64,000 nt of DNA from assembly GCA_023052935.1 (NCBI GenBank), contig CM041293.1, positions 53,370,725 to 53,434,724 on the forward strand. The letters are read 5' to 3'. Each line of letters begins with the position of its first letter. Position 1 is the first letter of the stretch. Below the pieces are notes generated by a model. That model was not told where the DNA came from and searched no databases. It was given only the letters and a program-made list of their open reading frames with translations. Shown here in pieces: positions 15,401 to 30,400 of the stretch. A program made the position numbers and the translations under genes. Origin of the DNA: Piezodorus guildinii. Lineage: Eukaryota; Arthropoda; Insecta; Hemiptera; Pentatomidae.

Positions 15401-17282
15401 AGCACTCACCGTTCTCGGAATAAGATACTTTGTAATCTGTATTCTTTTCATCGATCATAACCCCATCCTTCTCCCACCTGACTTGCGGTGTAGGTTTTCC
15501 ACTTACTCTGTGAAATAATTAATGATGTATTAATTTTTTTTTAAATATCTATGTATATAATAGTCATAAATACTTAATAGGAATGCTATTGTTTGAGTCT
15601 ATATATACATATATATATTTTTATTTATTTATTTTTATTTTATTTTTTTATGTCAGTTTGTTTTAATCCAAAGAAGTTTATTCTATTGGTTTGTTGCAAA
15701 TCTGATGATGTTTTTTTTTTTCCTTAAGTTGTAAATTTCTCTTGCTTTATGATTATGCTTTTAGAGGGGAGAAGTTGGTTCTGGGTGCAGTAAAATAAAC
15801 AAATAATTAAGTGGAAACTTAATTTATTTGTGCCTACGTTTAGGCCTAAATTTGAGGGCAATTGAAGGAGGGAGATCACAACAATCATTGTTATCTCCCT
15901 TCTTCAATCACCTTCAATGAAGAAGGCCTGAAATTCAGGGACAAATAAATCAAGTTTCCATTTAATTAAGTGTTTATTTTACTGCACCCAGAACCAACTT
16001 CTCCCCTATATACACAAAGTCAACCAATCTCACTTCACATTAAACTTTTACTTATTTTTGTTTCTATTCAATTTAGTTTTTTTATTTAATATTACCCTAT
16101 TTTTATTGAATTAAACCTTCAAGTGCTCGGAGAACAGGTCATTGTGACAGTGGGTCGAGTTTACACTCACCCTTATTTTTGTTTTGTTTCAATATTGCTC
16201 ATCCCACCAGCTATTGTTCCATAATAAGTTAAATTATCTTACTTGCAATTAAAAACGAAGCTAGATCCCTCATTGACAGTAGCATTGACCAACTGAACTG
16301 AAAATGAAGGAGGAATATCTTCCACTACTTTCACTTTTTTTGGAGGAGGACTGGGAGTCTTTCTAATTTCTTCAATTTTGAAGGCTGGGCTTGGAGTTAA
16401 ACCTTCACGTATCTGAAAATAAAACATAAATTAAAAACAAAATAATGAAACAATAATGAGTATTTCTTTGTTATTAAACTATTCTCAGCTATATTCTTAA
16501 ATTAAGCATTAAATCCTGAAAATCATCATGAAATGATAATTTTAAAATAATGCATTTTTAATAAAATATAAGACTAAAAAAAATAATTTGTTTGTTTGTT
16601 TATTTAATTAACGTTATTTTTGCTACTATCGCTAATTTGATAAGGTAATAAAAAATCTGGTGCAGGCAACACACCACTTTCACTTATCTCGGCTGTTAAA
16701 ATCAATTTAAGTACTATTAAATAAACTTAAAATTGAAAAAAAGTTTTAAGTTAATTTAAATAAAGTTTATTTAGTTTCATTGGAAACATATAATTTAAAT
16801 TAAATAATATAACAATATTAAATTGTTATGTATAATAATGAGTAATAAGTTTATGCCCCCTAATTGTCACTCTCCATTACCTTTTACAACTTTGTTTATA
16901 AGAAAAGAATTTTTTTTAAATCTTTCTCCTGCCAACGATATATTATACGTCTTTATTACTGTTCTCATTATAAAAAAAAAAATAATTGTGTTCTTGTCTC
17001 CCCTTTACAAAAATTTGCCATTTAAGTCCTGTCAGACTATTTAATTCAGAATGAAACTTATAACATAGTAAAGCCCATTAAATTTGACATCGATATAGTG
17101 AGTTTAATCAAAATTGTTAGAGCCGTTTTTGAGAAAGTCATAAAAAGGTACGAAATGCATGGTATAAACTAGAATTAGAATATTTTCACGATCTCAATAT
17201 TTTCCCTTACTATAAATTTCAAATATAGGTAAGTAAAAGTAAAAATTAATTAAGATTAAATATAGTTTTCTATTATATATAA

Positions 17283-17351
<69 letters not shown>

Positions 17352-20300
17352 TACAGTTTCAATTAGTGTAGAAGAATATTCTCTTATAACCGTTCTTGAA
17401 TGGATTGACTCACCATCAACATCCTAGGTACATTATAGATAATTATTTGATGGATAAAAATAAATAATCACATATTTAGAAAAAAAAAAGTTTGAAATTT
17501 CATAAATTACATTAAATTTATAAAAATGTTTCCTTAGTAAAAAGAATGATTAACCATCTATAAATAAAAATTATTTAAGTGCTTTATTTAAATAAAATAA
17601 TGTCATCCACTTACCATGAATTGGATTATAGGTTGAGGTGATGGAGATTTTAATTTATCAGAAATGGCTCTTAACTCAGAGCTAACATGGCTGAATGTGT
17701 CAAACATTTCCCTGTTCTCAGATTTAACTTGATGAAGGCTCTGAGGAATAATACTTCCGGCACCTATAGAAAGAGAATAAAAAATAATTTCTAAAGAAAT
17801 ATGTATTATATTTTGTTAATGAACTTCCAGTAGTAATATACACTCCCATCTTTTTCTAAGCAATTTTTGTTATATATTCTTGAATGAATTATATGAAAAG
17901 ATTTTATTTTACAATACACTACAAAAATAAAAAAGCAATGGTATAGAATTAAAAAAAAAAAATTTTATTGAAATTTACAACTTTACATAGTACAATAAGC
18001 AAATGAGCTATTCACAGAACATTGGTTTGAAAAAGTCTTGAGAAGAATCTAGCCAGTGGTAGCACTTCAATGTTCATTTGATCAGCCTTTTCAGATGCCT
18101 CAGAGGATTATCGAGAATAGATGTAGACGAGAGGTTACGGACAAGCAGATTTGTATGGGCGGGTAGTTTGGAATGAAAGGAGGTTCTGTTATGGGCTAGT
18201 TCTGCAACTAATGGGATGTTCAGGTCTCTATAGATGATTTTATTGGAAACAAAGTAAGGAGCGTCGAGGATTTTGTATTGCAAGAATGGGATGCGGGAGC
18301 AGTTTGATAGTTTAGTGGACACCCATATTTCAATGCCTTAAGTCCAAATAGGTCTGATAATGGTAGTGTAAATGAGGTATTTGTAGTAAAGAGGGAGTTT
18401 TGATCGTTTGTCAAGTAAGTGTTTTAATAGCCGATATCCTTGTTGTTTAAGTCTTGTATGAGGATTCCATGTAAGACGTTTGTTAAGATGAAGTCCAAGG
18501 TATCGTATTTGTTCTTCAGTGATTAGTGGGGTATGATTAAAGTAACAGCGGGACAGGAAGTCATAGGTTCACGTCGTAGAGTGAAGGTGGCTTGGTGAGA
18601 TTTATTTTAATTCTCCAATTGTGACACCATTCATCAATGGCTGATACATGGCTCTGTAGGATTTGGGAAGCAACAATAGGATATTATTCACGGATAGCAC
18701 ACATGTGTCATCAGCGTAAGTAGGGAGGTCAGTGCTTGGATGGATAGGGATATCAGCTGTATACACCGCGTAGAGAATTGGGCCTAGGTTACTACCTTGA
18801 GGTACACAAGGTGACTGAATACTGAGGAGTAGGAGAGATTATGATTAACTTTAAAGTTTTTATCTGTAAAGTAGGAACCGATTATTAGGAAATATGTCAG
18901 GGAGAGGAATTTGTGGAGTTTGTAGAGTAGTCAATAGATTTGGAATGTTAAAAATGATTATATTCTGCTAAAGGACAGAAAGAATTTTTTTATGATTCCA
19001 TGATAACAAAAAATATTTAAAAGATTCAAATTTTAAGTTTTCAATCACATTATCACAAGTTGACTCATGTTCTTGACTACAAATCATAATAACTACAGGC
19101 AGTAAAAATATTCACAAATATATGTATATTTTTAAATAAATGAACATGAAATATTAACAAATGAGCATTAGGTTAGATATTAAATTAAACATATAATGTA
19201 ATTTTTTGAAGAGAAAGTTTATTATAAAACACTAAATATATAAGAAAAATAGGATAGAAATGTGCAGTTAAACAGCATAAGTTGCACAATATTTTGATAT
19301 AGCAGAAAATAAAAAACAAATTAATTACATATAGTTTAATTTTATTTAGCAAGCCCAAAATATTTAATAACTGAATCTGAACTAATAATTTTGATTTAAA
19401 TAAGCTCCAGATTTATTCTGGTAGCACCGAAAAGGCTATGCTAAGTTCTTAGACTGGCAATGAACATATCACTAAAAAGGTAATCAAATAACAGAAAAAA
19501 TCCTAAGGGTAGACTGAGTCTATATATCGCTCTGATTTTGTCATTTAGGATTTTTAGGTGGTTTACTGGAAGCATGTAGGGAGAATTTATCTCTATGGAA
19601 TCTTCAGGATTATCAGGAGAAATGTTATTAGCTACATAAAAACAGAATTGGGAAGAGTGTGTATTTTGTACAATTACTGATCAATGATTTAACTCACCAT
19701 AAAGTTCATCAGCAAGCCTTGAAATTTCAGATATTCGTTCATTTTGTTTTTGTTCACCGGGTTTAAAGAAATTTTCAAGTTCTTGAAGAAGTTTATTGAC
19801 TTCTGCATATGTTTTGACAAAAGTCGATCTATGTACGATTGTAGTGAGTAGATGGTTGCCCTCCTTAAACCAGTTTTCAGCCTGCAAATTAATGCAATTA
19901 ATCATATTAAACAGTATATATTTCCATACTTGACATAAATTATGCTGAAAATGTAAAGCATTATTCACCAAGAACAATATTACCATTCTTAATATGAAAT
20001 AAACCAATTATTTATTTATTTTTTTAAATAGCTTTGATTCCTACCTCCTGAACAAGAGTATACAACTGAATAGTAAGTTGTATTTTAGATCGTGCACGCT
20101 TCACTTGCTCTTTGATATCATTCCATCTCTGTTGTATTAATGATAATTCTCTTTCAATATCGCTACCACCTTCTTTGTTGCATAGATCTTGTCCGCTTCT
20201 AAGGAAATCATTTATTTTCACTTCTATGAGCTGAAAAATACCATAATTTCACAATTAAATAATATTAAACTCTTAAAATATACAGATATTAAAAAAGTCT

Positions 20301-21348
20301 TAGAAGATCAAATGCAAAGTAAGATTTAATGACAAATAATATACAAATCCGTGACTGTAAAACCTCAAAATATACATGCCCACCAAACAAATAAATAATG
20401 AATGATGCCATACTGATTACATTTTTTACAATTTATTTCCAGTTTTTTAATTGTAATTAACCTACACGGGAGCCAAATGCTTTTAATACATAAATTAAGT
20501 AGGCCTTAATATATCATAAATAAATTAGTTTATTTAAAAAAAAAAATAGTAATATCCCAAAGGCATTGGTTTTAAGGTAGGACATTTACATAAATATTAT
20601 TATAAGGCATTTAATATAAAGCAATATTAGAGTAATTCATAAATACCCGAAGATTGGATACCGATACCAGTAAATACTGCCTACACAGACTCGTCCAATG
20701 ATCACCGTTCAGCCCAAGCCCCCAAGAGCAGGCAATACAATCCTCCCATCGAAGCTTCGCCCTACCTTTGGGACACCTACCATTCGGTTCAGCGAATACC
20801 AACTTTCTCAGAATCTGTTCCTCACTGAGCCCAAAAACTTTACACGCCTAAGTCTCCGCGATGCTATGAACTCAATCATATTCACAGAGTACAAGCTCCG
20901 CACTTCTGCGTTGTGCAACCTTCTAAACTCCCCAGTGGCCTCATCTTTCTTTGGACCAAATATTTTATGCAGTACTTCATTTTCGAAAACCTTAAGATGT
21001 TGTTCATCCTTCAAAGTAAGTGGCCACGTTTTACATCCGTACAGGACTGTCGGAAGAATAATATTTTTATAAATTCAAACCTTTAAGTTCTTAGATAGAA
21101 GCCACAATCTAAGTAATTTAAGAAACTGAATAATAAAAAGCATTTCCCGCCTCATTAATACAATAAGAGAACAATATCTTTTTTTAGTATGGATTGAAAC
21201 CAGAGAAGGCTTTTAGATCATTTAGAAAATGTAGATTTCAGTCGCTGTCATTTATATAATGAAAAAGATAAAATTTAATGTAGCTTCTATTCATGAAAAT
21301 TCTTTAAGAACAGTATAGTTGCACAGTACATAAGTACATTTATATATA

Positions 21349-21403
<55 letters not shown>

Positions 21404-24400
21404 TGGTTTTAACACAAACTAATGTAATGGATGCAGAGGATTGATAATTATGTAAGCGAAAAAATAAGCAATATTTAGTGGATGATCGTTCGATTATTCA
21501 TTTAATATCACTTAATGCTGCTTAGACTTATCAGATAATGATATGGTGGATGTTCTAAAGTTTACCAGGTTTAATCAGGAAAGGGATCTTTAACGAGCAA
21601 CTAACAACACACAGGCTTGAGACCACCATAACATGTCCCTTGATAAAGAGGGCATAATTTATTTTTCCGTGATTGGAGCAACAGGCCGTGAAAACAGTTG
21701 GCCACAGCAGTAGAGTTTCTTACGATTCCACAAGGCAATTATTGATGATATTTTAGAGGGTATAGGTCTCTCTACACCTATGTTTGTGAGTGGCCCTCAT
21801 TTGGCTGACGGATATCACATACCTGAGGGAAGGTAGTGAGTGAATGCCAATCTAATTACATGCTTGAAAAATTCCTCATTGGACTGGAATTGGAATTCAT
21901 AACTTTTGGTGTAGTTAACCAGTCACGGGCTTCCCCATAATTTTATTTTTTGTTGTTCATTTAATGTCACTTTATGCGTCACAAATTTTGCTTATCTAGG
22001 ATAGAATTAGGATAGGGATCTTTAACGAAAACTTGACATAGCACAGGCTAGGGACCACCTTTTTACATCTGAAAGACCATCTGCCGGGTTTCAATCCACG
22101 ATCTTGGGCATAACAAGCTGTTAGGATAGCCACTAAACCACAAGTGACCTCCTGGCAGATAATGTAGAGAAGTATTTATGGAAAGAATTTTGTTAGGAAT
22201 ACAGGAAAAAGGTGTCAGAAATAATAAAGATTTGAAAAAAAAATTAATTAATTAAGAAGTAAATGGGAAATGAGTAGATTTTCTCTTTCTTCAAGTGTAA
22301 TAATATGTCCTTGTATACAATCATTACTTAGAACTACATTAGATCAAACTGATATACAGGAGTTTGGAAGTACAAACTCAGCACATATTCAGTAAAATTT
22401 ATTAAGTGCTGTTCCGACTCATAAAACTAAATTTTCAGCCTTCAATGATGATTAGAAAAATCCTAATAAGTACTACGGTTATGACGTACCCGAATTATAC
22501 ATATATGCATATCTCAGAGAAATTATTAAATAAACTTCAAAGAGCCCAGAATGTTACGTTACATAACACAGTCCCCAATAGATTAACATTTCACATCCTA
22601 TTACAAGCAGTTAAACTGAATGAAGATTAGGTCAAGAAGAAAATTTAATTTATTAACAATTACATGTAAAATATTAAAGTGCAAAATCTTTACTGAAATA
22701 TGATCTTACTCGACAATCATAATAGAAATAATAAAGTCTCTAAATACACATTATTAATTCCGAAACACAAAACATCAATTTTCAACAAATCATTCATTGT
22801 AAGTGTATAGTTCAATAAAAATTCATATTTCAATACAAAAATTAATTTAAATCACTTACACGAAACAATTTTTAAAAAATATAACAGAGATAATAAATGA
22901 GCTAAGTTTAAAAACATTATATTATTATGTTAGAAGGGTTTAATAATATTTGTAAATAATGTATTTTAAACTTTGTGCTATTAAAATCTGCAATGTCTTT
23001 ATTCTATTCTATATTACCTGAATAGTAGTTTCAAAAGCTTCAAAATCACGAGAGGCAGAGAGAGCTTCATTCAGTGACTCTCCATATCCTCTAGAAGTTA
23101 TCAACTTGTTAGAAAGACTTCCAAGACTTCTCTCTATTTCCCTGAGATTTAAATCAAAAGCTGCCCTCTTTTCCATTTGGGACAATTTACTTTCTTTGGT
23201 AGTCAACAGCCTCTGCCAGGAGTAACGAAGATTTTCAACACATGTTTCTACAGTCCGAACATCGCTTTCTCCTTTTGGACCTTCCTGAATAATAAAATAT
23301 TGAAAAATAATTTACAATAAAATACCCATAATATCTAATGAATAAGATAAATGATACAATTATTATTTACCTGTACTTTTATCCTTTCTAAAAGAAGAGC
23401 ACACTCAGCATGACAAAGATCGAACATAGCTGCCACTGCTCTTCTATCTGCATCCAAACTCCTTTTAAAGCTATCAACATTTTCAGATAAACTTCTTAAT
23501 GAAGTTATTTCCTCTCGCTGACCCCTTTCTATCTGATTTTCAATCTGAAATTATTGCCGTTCAGTTAACTGATTTTTCCAATAACATTATAATTTAATTA
23601 TGATATTAAATTATTAAGGTATTTTTTTTACCTGAGATATATTATTGAAAAATGTGAGCATTTTCTCCAAAAGTACTTGATAATCAGCAGAAATGGCATT
23701 TAGTCTGGTGCTAAGGTCTCGTAAACGTTCTGTTATACTGTCATTAGGAGCATGAAAATCACCTGAATTGTGCAAATAAAATTATTCTTACAATAGTCCA
23801 AAGAAGTAGAAATTAAATAAAAATAAACTTTGTGTAATAAAATAAAAAATATGTAAAAGTGTTTACTTTCCTTACCTTCCCTAAAAGTGACAAGGTAAAA
23901 AATGGATTATTATCAGTTAAAATCGATTGTATCTTTTTTTCAAGAGATCTTTATATTTAAAATCCATATGCTGGGAACACAGCAAGGTTTTCCTAGGAAT
24001 TTTCTTAAACTGTGCCGAAGGTGAGCTGATTTCATAGGATTTTGTTACCTTTAATTTCACTTATCTTGCCTAACATGGAATCCTCATACTGGACTGAAAC
24101 AACAGGAAACTACGATAAACTGAGATACAAACTACACTACAACACTTTCTCGACAGATGCTCAAATCTTCCTATTTACTACAAAAAAAAACAACTCATTT
24201 ATATAACCATTATCAGGCCTATTTGGACCTACAGCATTGAGGAGATAAGGGGGTCCATTTAACCACCGAATTCCTCTTGCATCAAATCCTTCGAAAAATC
24301 CTCAATGCTCCTTACTTTGTTACTAATAAAATCATCCATAAAGACATAAATATCCCATTTGTTGAAGACTTGGCCCGATATAGATATACCTCTTTTCATT

Positions 24401-27400
24401 ACAAACTGAATACTCAAACCCTCTTATTCGTGACCTCTCCTCTATGTCGATTCCTGACAATCCACCGAGACACCATAAAAGAAGATGGCCAAGAGACCTT
24501 CTACCATAAATTAGATATTGGAGTGCTACCAATGGGTAGTTTCTTCACAGAACTACTGTGTGTTATAACCATATATCAATCCTATTTACTTGTATCAATT
24601 TAATACAGTTGTAAATTTCTTTGTTTATTTTATTTAACGTCCCTTTACACTGCTGTGGCTAATCAGACGATGCTACAGTAGGAGTCCTAAATTTTGCCTA
24701 TCCAGGTTTAATTAGGATAGAGATCTTAAATAAGAACCTGACATTGCAAAGGCTCGAGACCAACTTTTAACGTCCCCTCTGAAGGACGGCATAACTAAGG
24801 ATTTTTGACTGCCATTAAAAAATACTATGAATACCTGTGGGTTTGAATCTGGGATCTTGAGCATAGGAGGCTGTTATGCTAACCACCAGGGAAGTGGCTG
24901 AGGCGGATGAGAAGGCAAGGGGAAACTAGCATGAAGATTGGCTTGTCAAATAGACTTAGAGAAAAGTTTTCAATTTGGCTGGTGGGAGTTGCTTCCACTA
25001 GGGATTGGAGATATGATTAAGTTAGTGCCTTTCTGCCCTCAGCGATCTAACAAGTGGTTAGGATCCTTCGAAGTAACTCTGCATCTCCCTGATTAACCTG
25101 AGGGAAATGAGCTACTTCATTAGATAGGGCTAAGATTATGTGGATTTTATAAAAAAGAAAAGAAAAAAAGAACATAGTTTTTCGCCCATCTTTTATTTAA
25201 AAGGTTATCTTTCAAAGTAGAGCGAATCGCTATAATTAAAAGTAAGGATTAAACTTGATTACTGATCTCAAGAACAGATTCAATTAAAGATGGAGGACAA
25301 GAGCGAAAGATAGGAATGACTGGCTTGAAGCCTGGGTCCTTGTAGGACTGTAGTGCCTGGGAGTAAGTAAGTAAGGCATAAAATAGTATTGTGAAGAAGC
25401 TACCCAGTGGTAACTTTAGGTAACTCTGTAATGTTTATTTTATTAGAAGGTCTCAGAGGATTATCAGGAATAAATGTTGATGAGAGGTTACGGACAAGCA
25501 AATTTGTGTGGGCTGGTAGTTTGGAAAGAAGGTGTATCAATTTTGGGCAAAGTCTGCAACAAGTGGGATATCGAGGTCTCTATGGATGATTTTATTAGTA
25601 ACTTTAGTCATTTTATTTTATAGGATTAATAATTAATTTTATTAATAGGGAGCATTTAGGATTTTTTGTAGGATTTTGGATTGCAAGGATTGGATACAGG
25701 GGGAATTTGATGGTTTAGCAAAGCCCCTTTGCTCAATGCCGTATGTCCAAATAGGTCTAAGAATGGTTATATAAATTAGTTTTTGTAGTAAATAAGGAGT
25801 TTTGATTGTTTGTCAAGCAAGTATTGTATAAACAGTATCTAGGAGCAGTTTCTTGTTGTTTAAGTTTTGTATGAGAATACAGTAAATAAATAAAAAAAAT
25901 TTAAAAAGAAAAAAAAAAGACAAAGATCTGATGAAAACTTTTATCAAGTAATTTATCAATAAATAATAAATAATCGTAACTCACTTTTTGATAATAGAGC
26001 TTGAGCTGTTTCCTGTCGCAATTGGATCTCAGTCAAAGCTCTCCTTATTTCAGGAAGTACAGCATTCAATTTCTGTTCCACATGTCCAGCTAATTGTCTT
26101 GCCGAGTGTAACTCAGGGTTCAATGCAGGATACAGTTGGTCATAAAGCTTTGACACCCAATCCACTGTCTAGTAACAGAATTTAATTATTTTTAAATAAG
26201 TAATGATAACAGTTCATGTTTATCAAAAATCCTTGGTAAATCTTAAAAGAATCCTATGGAGAATAGTCTCAATTTCATAAATAAATCAAATAGTACAAAA
26301 ATATACTGAAATTGAATAAGAAGCAAAAGATAACATTTATTACTTTCACTTACCAATATATGAAATATATAGTAAGGGAAAGTATTGCAATCGTGAAAAT
26401 TTTTTAATTCCAGTTTTCAACAGAAATACACGTTTTAGGATTCCCTAAGTCTAAATAACCAAATCCCGCAAAAAGGTCTTCGTGTTTGTGGTAAGTCCAG
26501 TACAAAAATGAAATTTCATATTTGAGACAACTATACACCTGAGATGTTACAGTAGCTTTTTCACTAAAGTTGGCTGACCGTAAGTGGTGCTTTATACCAT
26601 GCTCTTTGCACATTTTTGCTATTTACTCAAAAACGGCTCTAACGATTTTGATTAAACTCACTATATCAATGTAAAATTTAATGAGCGTTAATAATATATA
26701 AGTTTCATTCTGATTTAAATAGTCTGACAGGGCTTGAATGGCGTATTTTTGTATTTTTTCCCCTCTAAACTGCCTTTAATTTTGTACATCATAAAAATTT
26801 AACCGTATCATGTTATCAGCATTAACAAATAACGGCTTAATATACAAGTTGAATGAATTTGTTGTCTAATATAGATATATTTTTTAATCTAAATCATATG
26901 TTTCCAACAAAACTGAATACAATTTTTATTTAAATTATTTTCATAAACTTTAAATTTATGTAATTGCTCTTAAATTGATTTTAACACCAATGGTAAGTGA
27001 AAGTCGTGTGTTGCCCACACCAGATTTTTTTCTAATTATCTTGTATCCCTTGGCATTGTTTAAAAGGTAATAATGTCAACAGATAGTTTAACTAGTAATA
27101 TCCCTGCAGAATTATTGTATACAGCACATTAACTTACAGTATATTGCAAACGCTATTATAAACTTTAAAACATACAAGTTATATTTTGTCTGTGCATAAT
27201 TAACAACATAAAACAACTGACGTAATGAACTAAGATTCTCAAACAAGAATATAAGCTTTTTATAAATTGCTAATGGTAAACTTGTTTGTAAAGTTCATTA
27301 TACCCACACAAGTGACAGTTCAGCTCAGATCACTGGCAGAGGTTCAAAAAAGATTTTATACATTCATATGCCAGCTGTCTAGACTCAGGTCATTAATTCA

Positions 27401-30400
27401 TTTTGTTTCTCACACCAATATCTATATATATAAATAAATGAATGATCGAATGCATATTACGTCCTATTATTAAATTACACGAGAAAAAAAAATGTAAATG
27501 ATAAGTATTTACACTGTCATATTAATTCAAATTTTTAAAAAACTTAAAATTTTGGACCCTTGAGCTATTCTAAATATAAATCCTAAGGTCATTTACACAT
27601 CTGGCTAAAATATAAATAAGTACAAACTTCAAAAGCTGGAATACAAATTAATTAGTGGCTTGAACCAAAAGGAAAATCTATTTTAATAATTTAAGACTCT
27701 CATATTTAATTACTATTAGTTCAAACAAAAACAGGAAAATAATAAAACAAAACAACAAATGAAGCTATTGAGAGCCTCTTTATGTCTTTTTTTTTTTTTT
27801 ATTATCATTGTTTTGAGTAACAAATAGAACTTTATACTTATCATTTCACTGATCCTACCTTTTTTATATCATGTTAAATGTAATGAAGGTAAATAAATAT
27901 AGCCATGATAAATTTATCATAAACAAAATAAATAATATTTTTTTTTTAATCTGCTAAATCGTTAAACTTTAATCTTCTTAAAGCTATATTCACAAATCAT
28001 AAAATCAGAATCAGAATAAGTTATTATACCTACTTTTACAATAACATTTAAGCTGTTTGAAACAAAATATTCAACAATTAAAATTCATATAAATGACTAA
28101 TTGAATTTTTAAATATTTATTTTAAAAATGAAGTCATGCTATCAAAAAACATGCAAAGCATTATAGACACTGTCAGAATTGAGACATTGATTATCTAAAG
28201 ATAGCAAATACATTTATTATACATTTATACATTTTTAAACAAAATTTAACATTTTGACATATTAATACTCTGATAGCTAAATTTTATCATAATCTGTCAT
28301 TCTATTTCATTTAAAAATCACGAAAGCCCTTTTAAATATGTTCCAAAATTCCAGTACGTTTTAAAAGGTTAAATTTAATTTCAAATCATACTAAAATAAT
28401 TCCTAACATAACTTGAAAATAAAATTATAAAAATAGTAAATTATAGGTTTTAATAGGAAAAGAACCTAATAATAAATCAGTTTGATAACAAATTAATGAA
28501 AGATTTTCACTGTTCCTGAAAAATTTCTTAAAATGGATATGATACTCATTGGAAATCATTTCAATTGTAGAACGAATATAAACCAGATAGCAACAATATG
28601 TTTTGAAAATACCTTGTTGATGATTTTCATTAAAATAAAAACAATATATATATTTATATATATATTTTTTTTTTTTTTTTTATAAATTTATTTAATATCA
28701 AAACCATAAACTGAGTGAAACTAAAGCACACAATAAAATACAAATGAAACATTTTTTAGGTAATGTTTTTCACGATCAAATAAATAATTTATAACCTAAT
28801 TAATTATGCTCTGTTTAAAATAATGTGTTATGAAAAATGAAGAATTTTGAAAAAGTTTAATGCAATAAAAGAAAATACATGATGAATAATTAAAAATAAA
28901 ATAAAAACAATATGTTTTTTATTTAATTTCAAAACATAAACTGAGTAAAACTAAAGCACACAATAAAATACAAGTGAAACATTTATGTCTTTTTAAGATC
29001 AAATAAATAATTTATAAGCTAATTATGCTCTCTTTAAAATAATGTTTAATGAAAAATTAAAAATATGGTCAAACATTAAAAAATTAAATAAAAAAGTTAA
29101 ATGCAATCAAAAGGAATATTTTGACTTAATACAAATGTTTACAATTATAATTATGAATAATTAAAAATAAAATAAAAACAATATGTTTTTTATTTAATTT
29201 CAAAAACATAAACTGAGTAAAACTAAAGCACACAATAAAATACAAGTGAAACATTTATGTCTTTTTAAGATCAAATAAATAATTTATAAGCTAATTATGC
29301 TCTCTTTAAAATAATGTTTAATGAAAAATTAAAAATATGGTCAAACATTAAAAGAATTAAATAAAAAAGTTAAATGCAATCAAAAGGAATATTTTGACTT
29401 AATACAAATGTTTACAATTATAATTATGAATAATTAAAAATGAAATAAAAACAATATGTTTTTTATTTAATTTCAAAAACATAAACTGAGTAAAACTAAA
29501 GCACACAATAAAATACAAGTGAAACATTTTTTAGGTAACGTTTTTACAATCAAATAAATAATTTATAAGCTAATTATGCTCTCTTGAAATTATGTGTGAT
29601 GAAAAATTAAAAAATGGTAAAACGTTAGAAGAAATTTTTAAAAACTTAAATGCAATAAAAGGAAATACGTTGATTTAATACAAATTCTTACAATTATAAT
29701 TATGAATGATTTAAAAAATAACATAAAAACAATATGTTTTTTAATTAAATCTCAGAAAACATAAATTAATTAAAACTAAAGCACAAAATAAAAAATTATT
29801 TAGGTAATGCTTTTTTTGTGTGTTTATTAATTAAACAAGTTAATTATGCTCTCTTTAAAATTATGTGTGATGAAAAATTAAAAATGTTCAAACACCAAAA
29901 GAGTTTTTAAAATAATTAAATGAAATAAAAAAAAATACATTGATTTAATGCAAATCCTTATAAAAATCTAATTCAATACATGAAAACTGTAGAGGCAATG
30001 ACTGATAAAAATCCTTATTTAATAACTTTTATTATAAATAATAACATATTAATTTACCTTATGACTCGCAGCCATGTTGTCATCCCAGAGCACCTTACTG
30101 TTCAGTTCCTCCTCCCGCCTTCCTCCCAAGTACTGCTCCCAGTCGTGCTCAAGATTCCCGAACCTCCTCTCAACTGCTAACCTAATATCCTCCAGGCAGC
30201 CTCTAGCCCGCCCTGTGTCTAGTCCCGAATCCTGAAAAATTGGCAATATTCCAGTTCCAGCGACAGTTAGCGTTATTTTTAGCCAATGATGGCACCTGTA
30301 TCCTCAACTGTTAAAACTGCTAAAATAAATATATATTTGCATTTATTTTTTATTTTATATTCTAAATATATCTACCTAATGTCATTAAGATAAGAAGATA

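Noticed and set aside
28620..29965. CRISPR-like array
   Set aside because: Units are ~270 bp and repeat along their whole length; no short repeat/unique spacer pattern, and the genome is eukaryotic.
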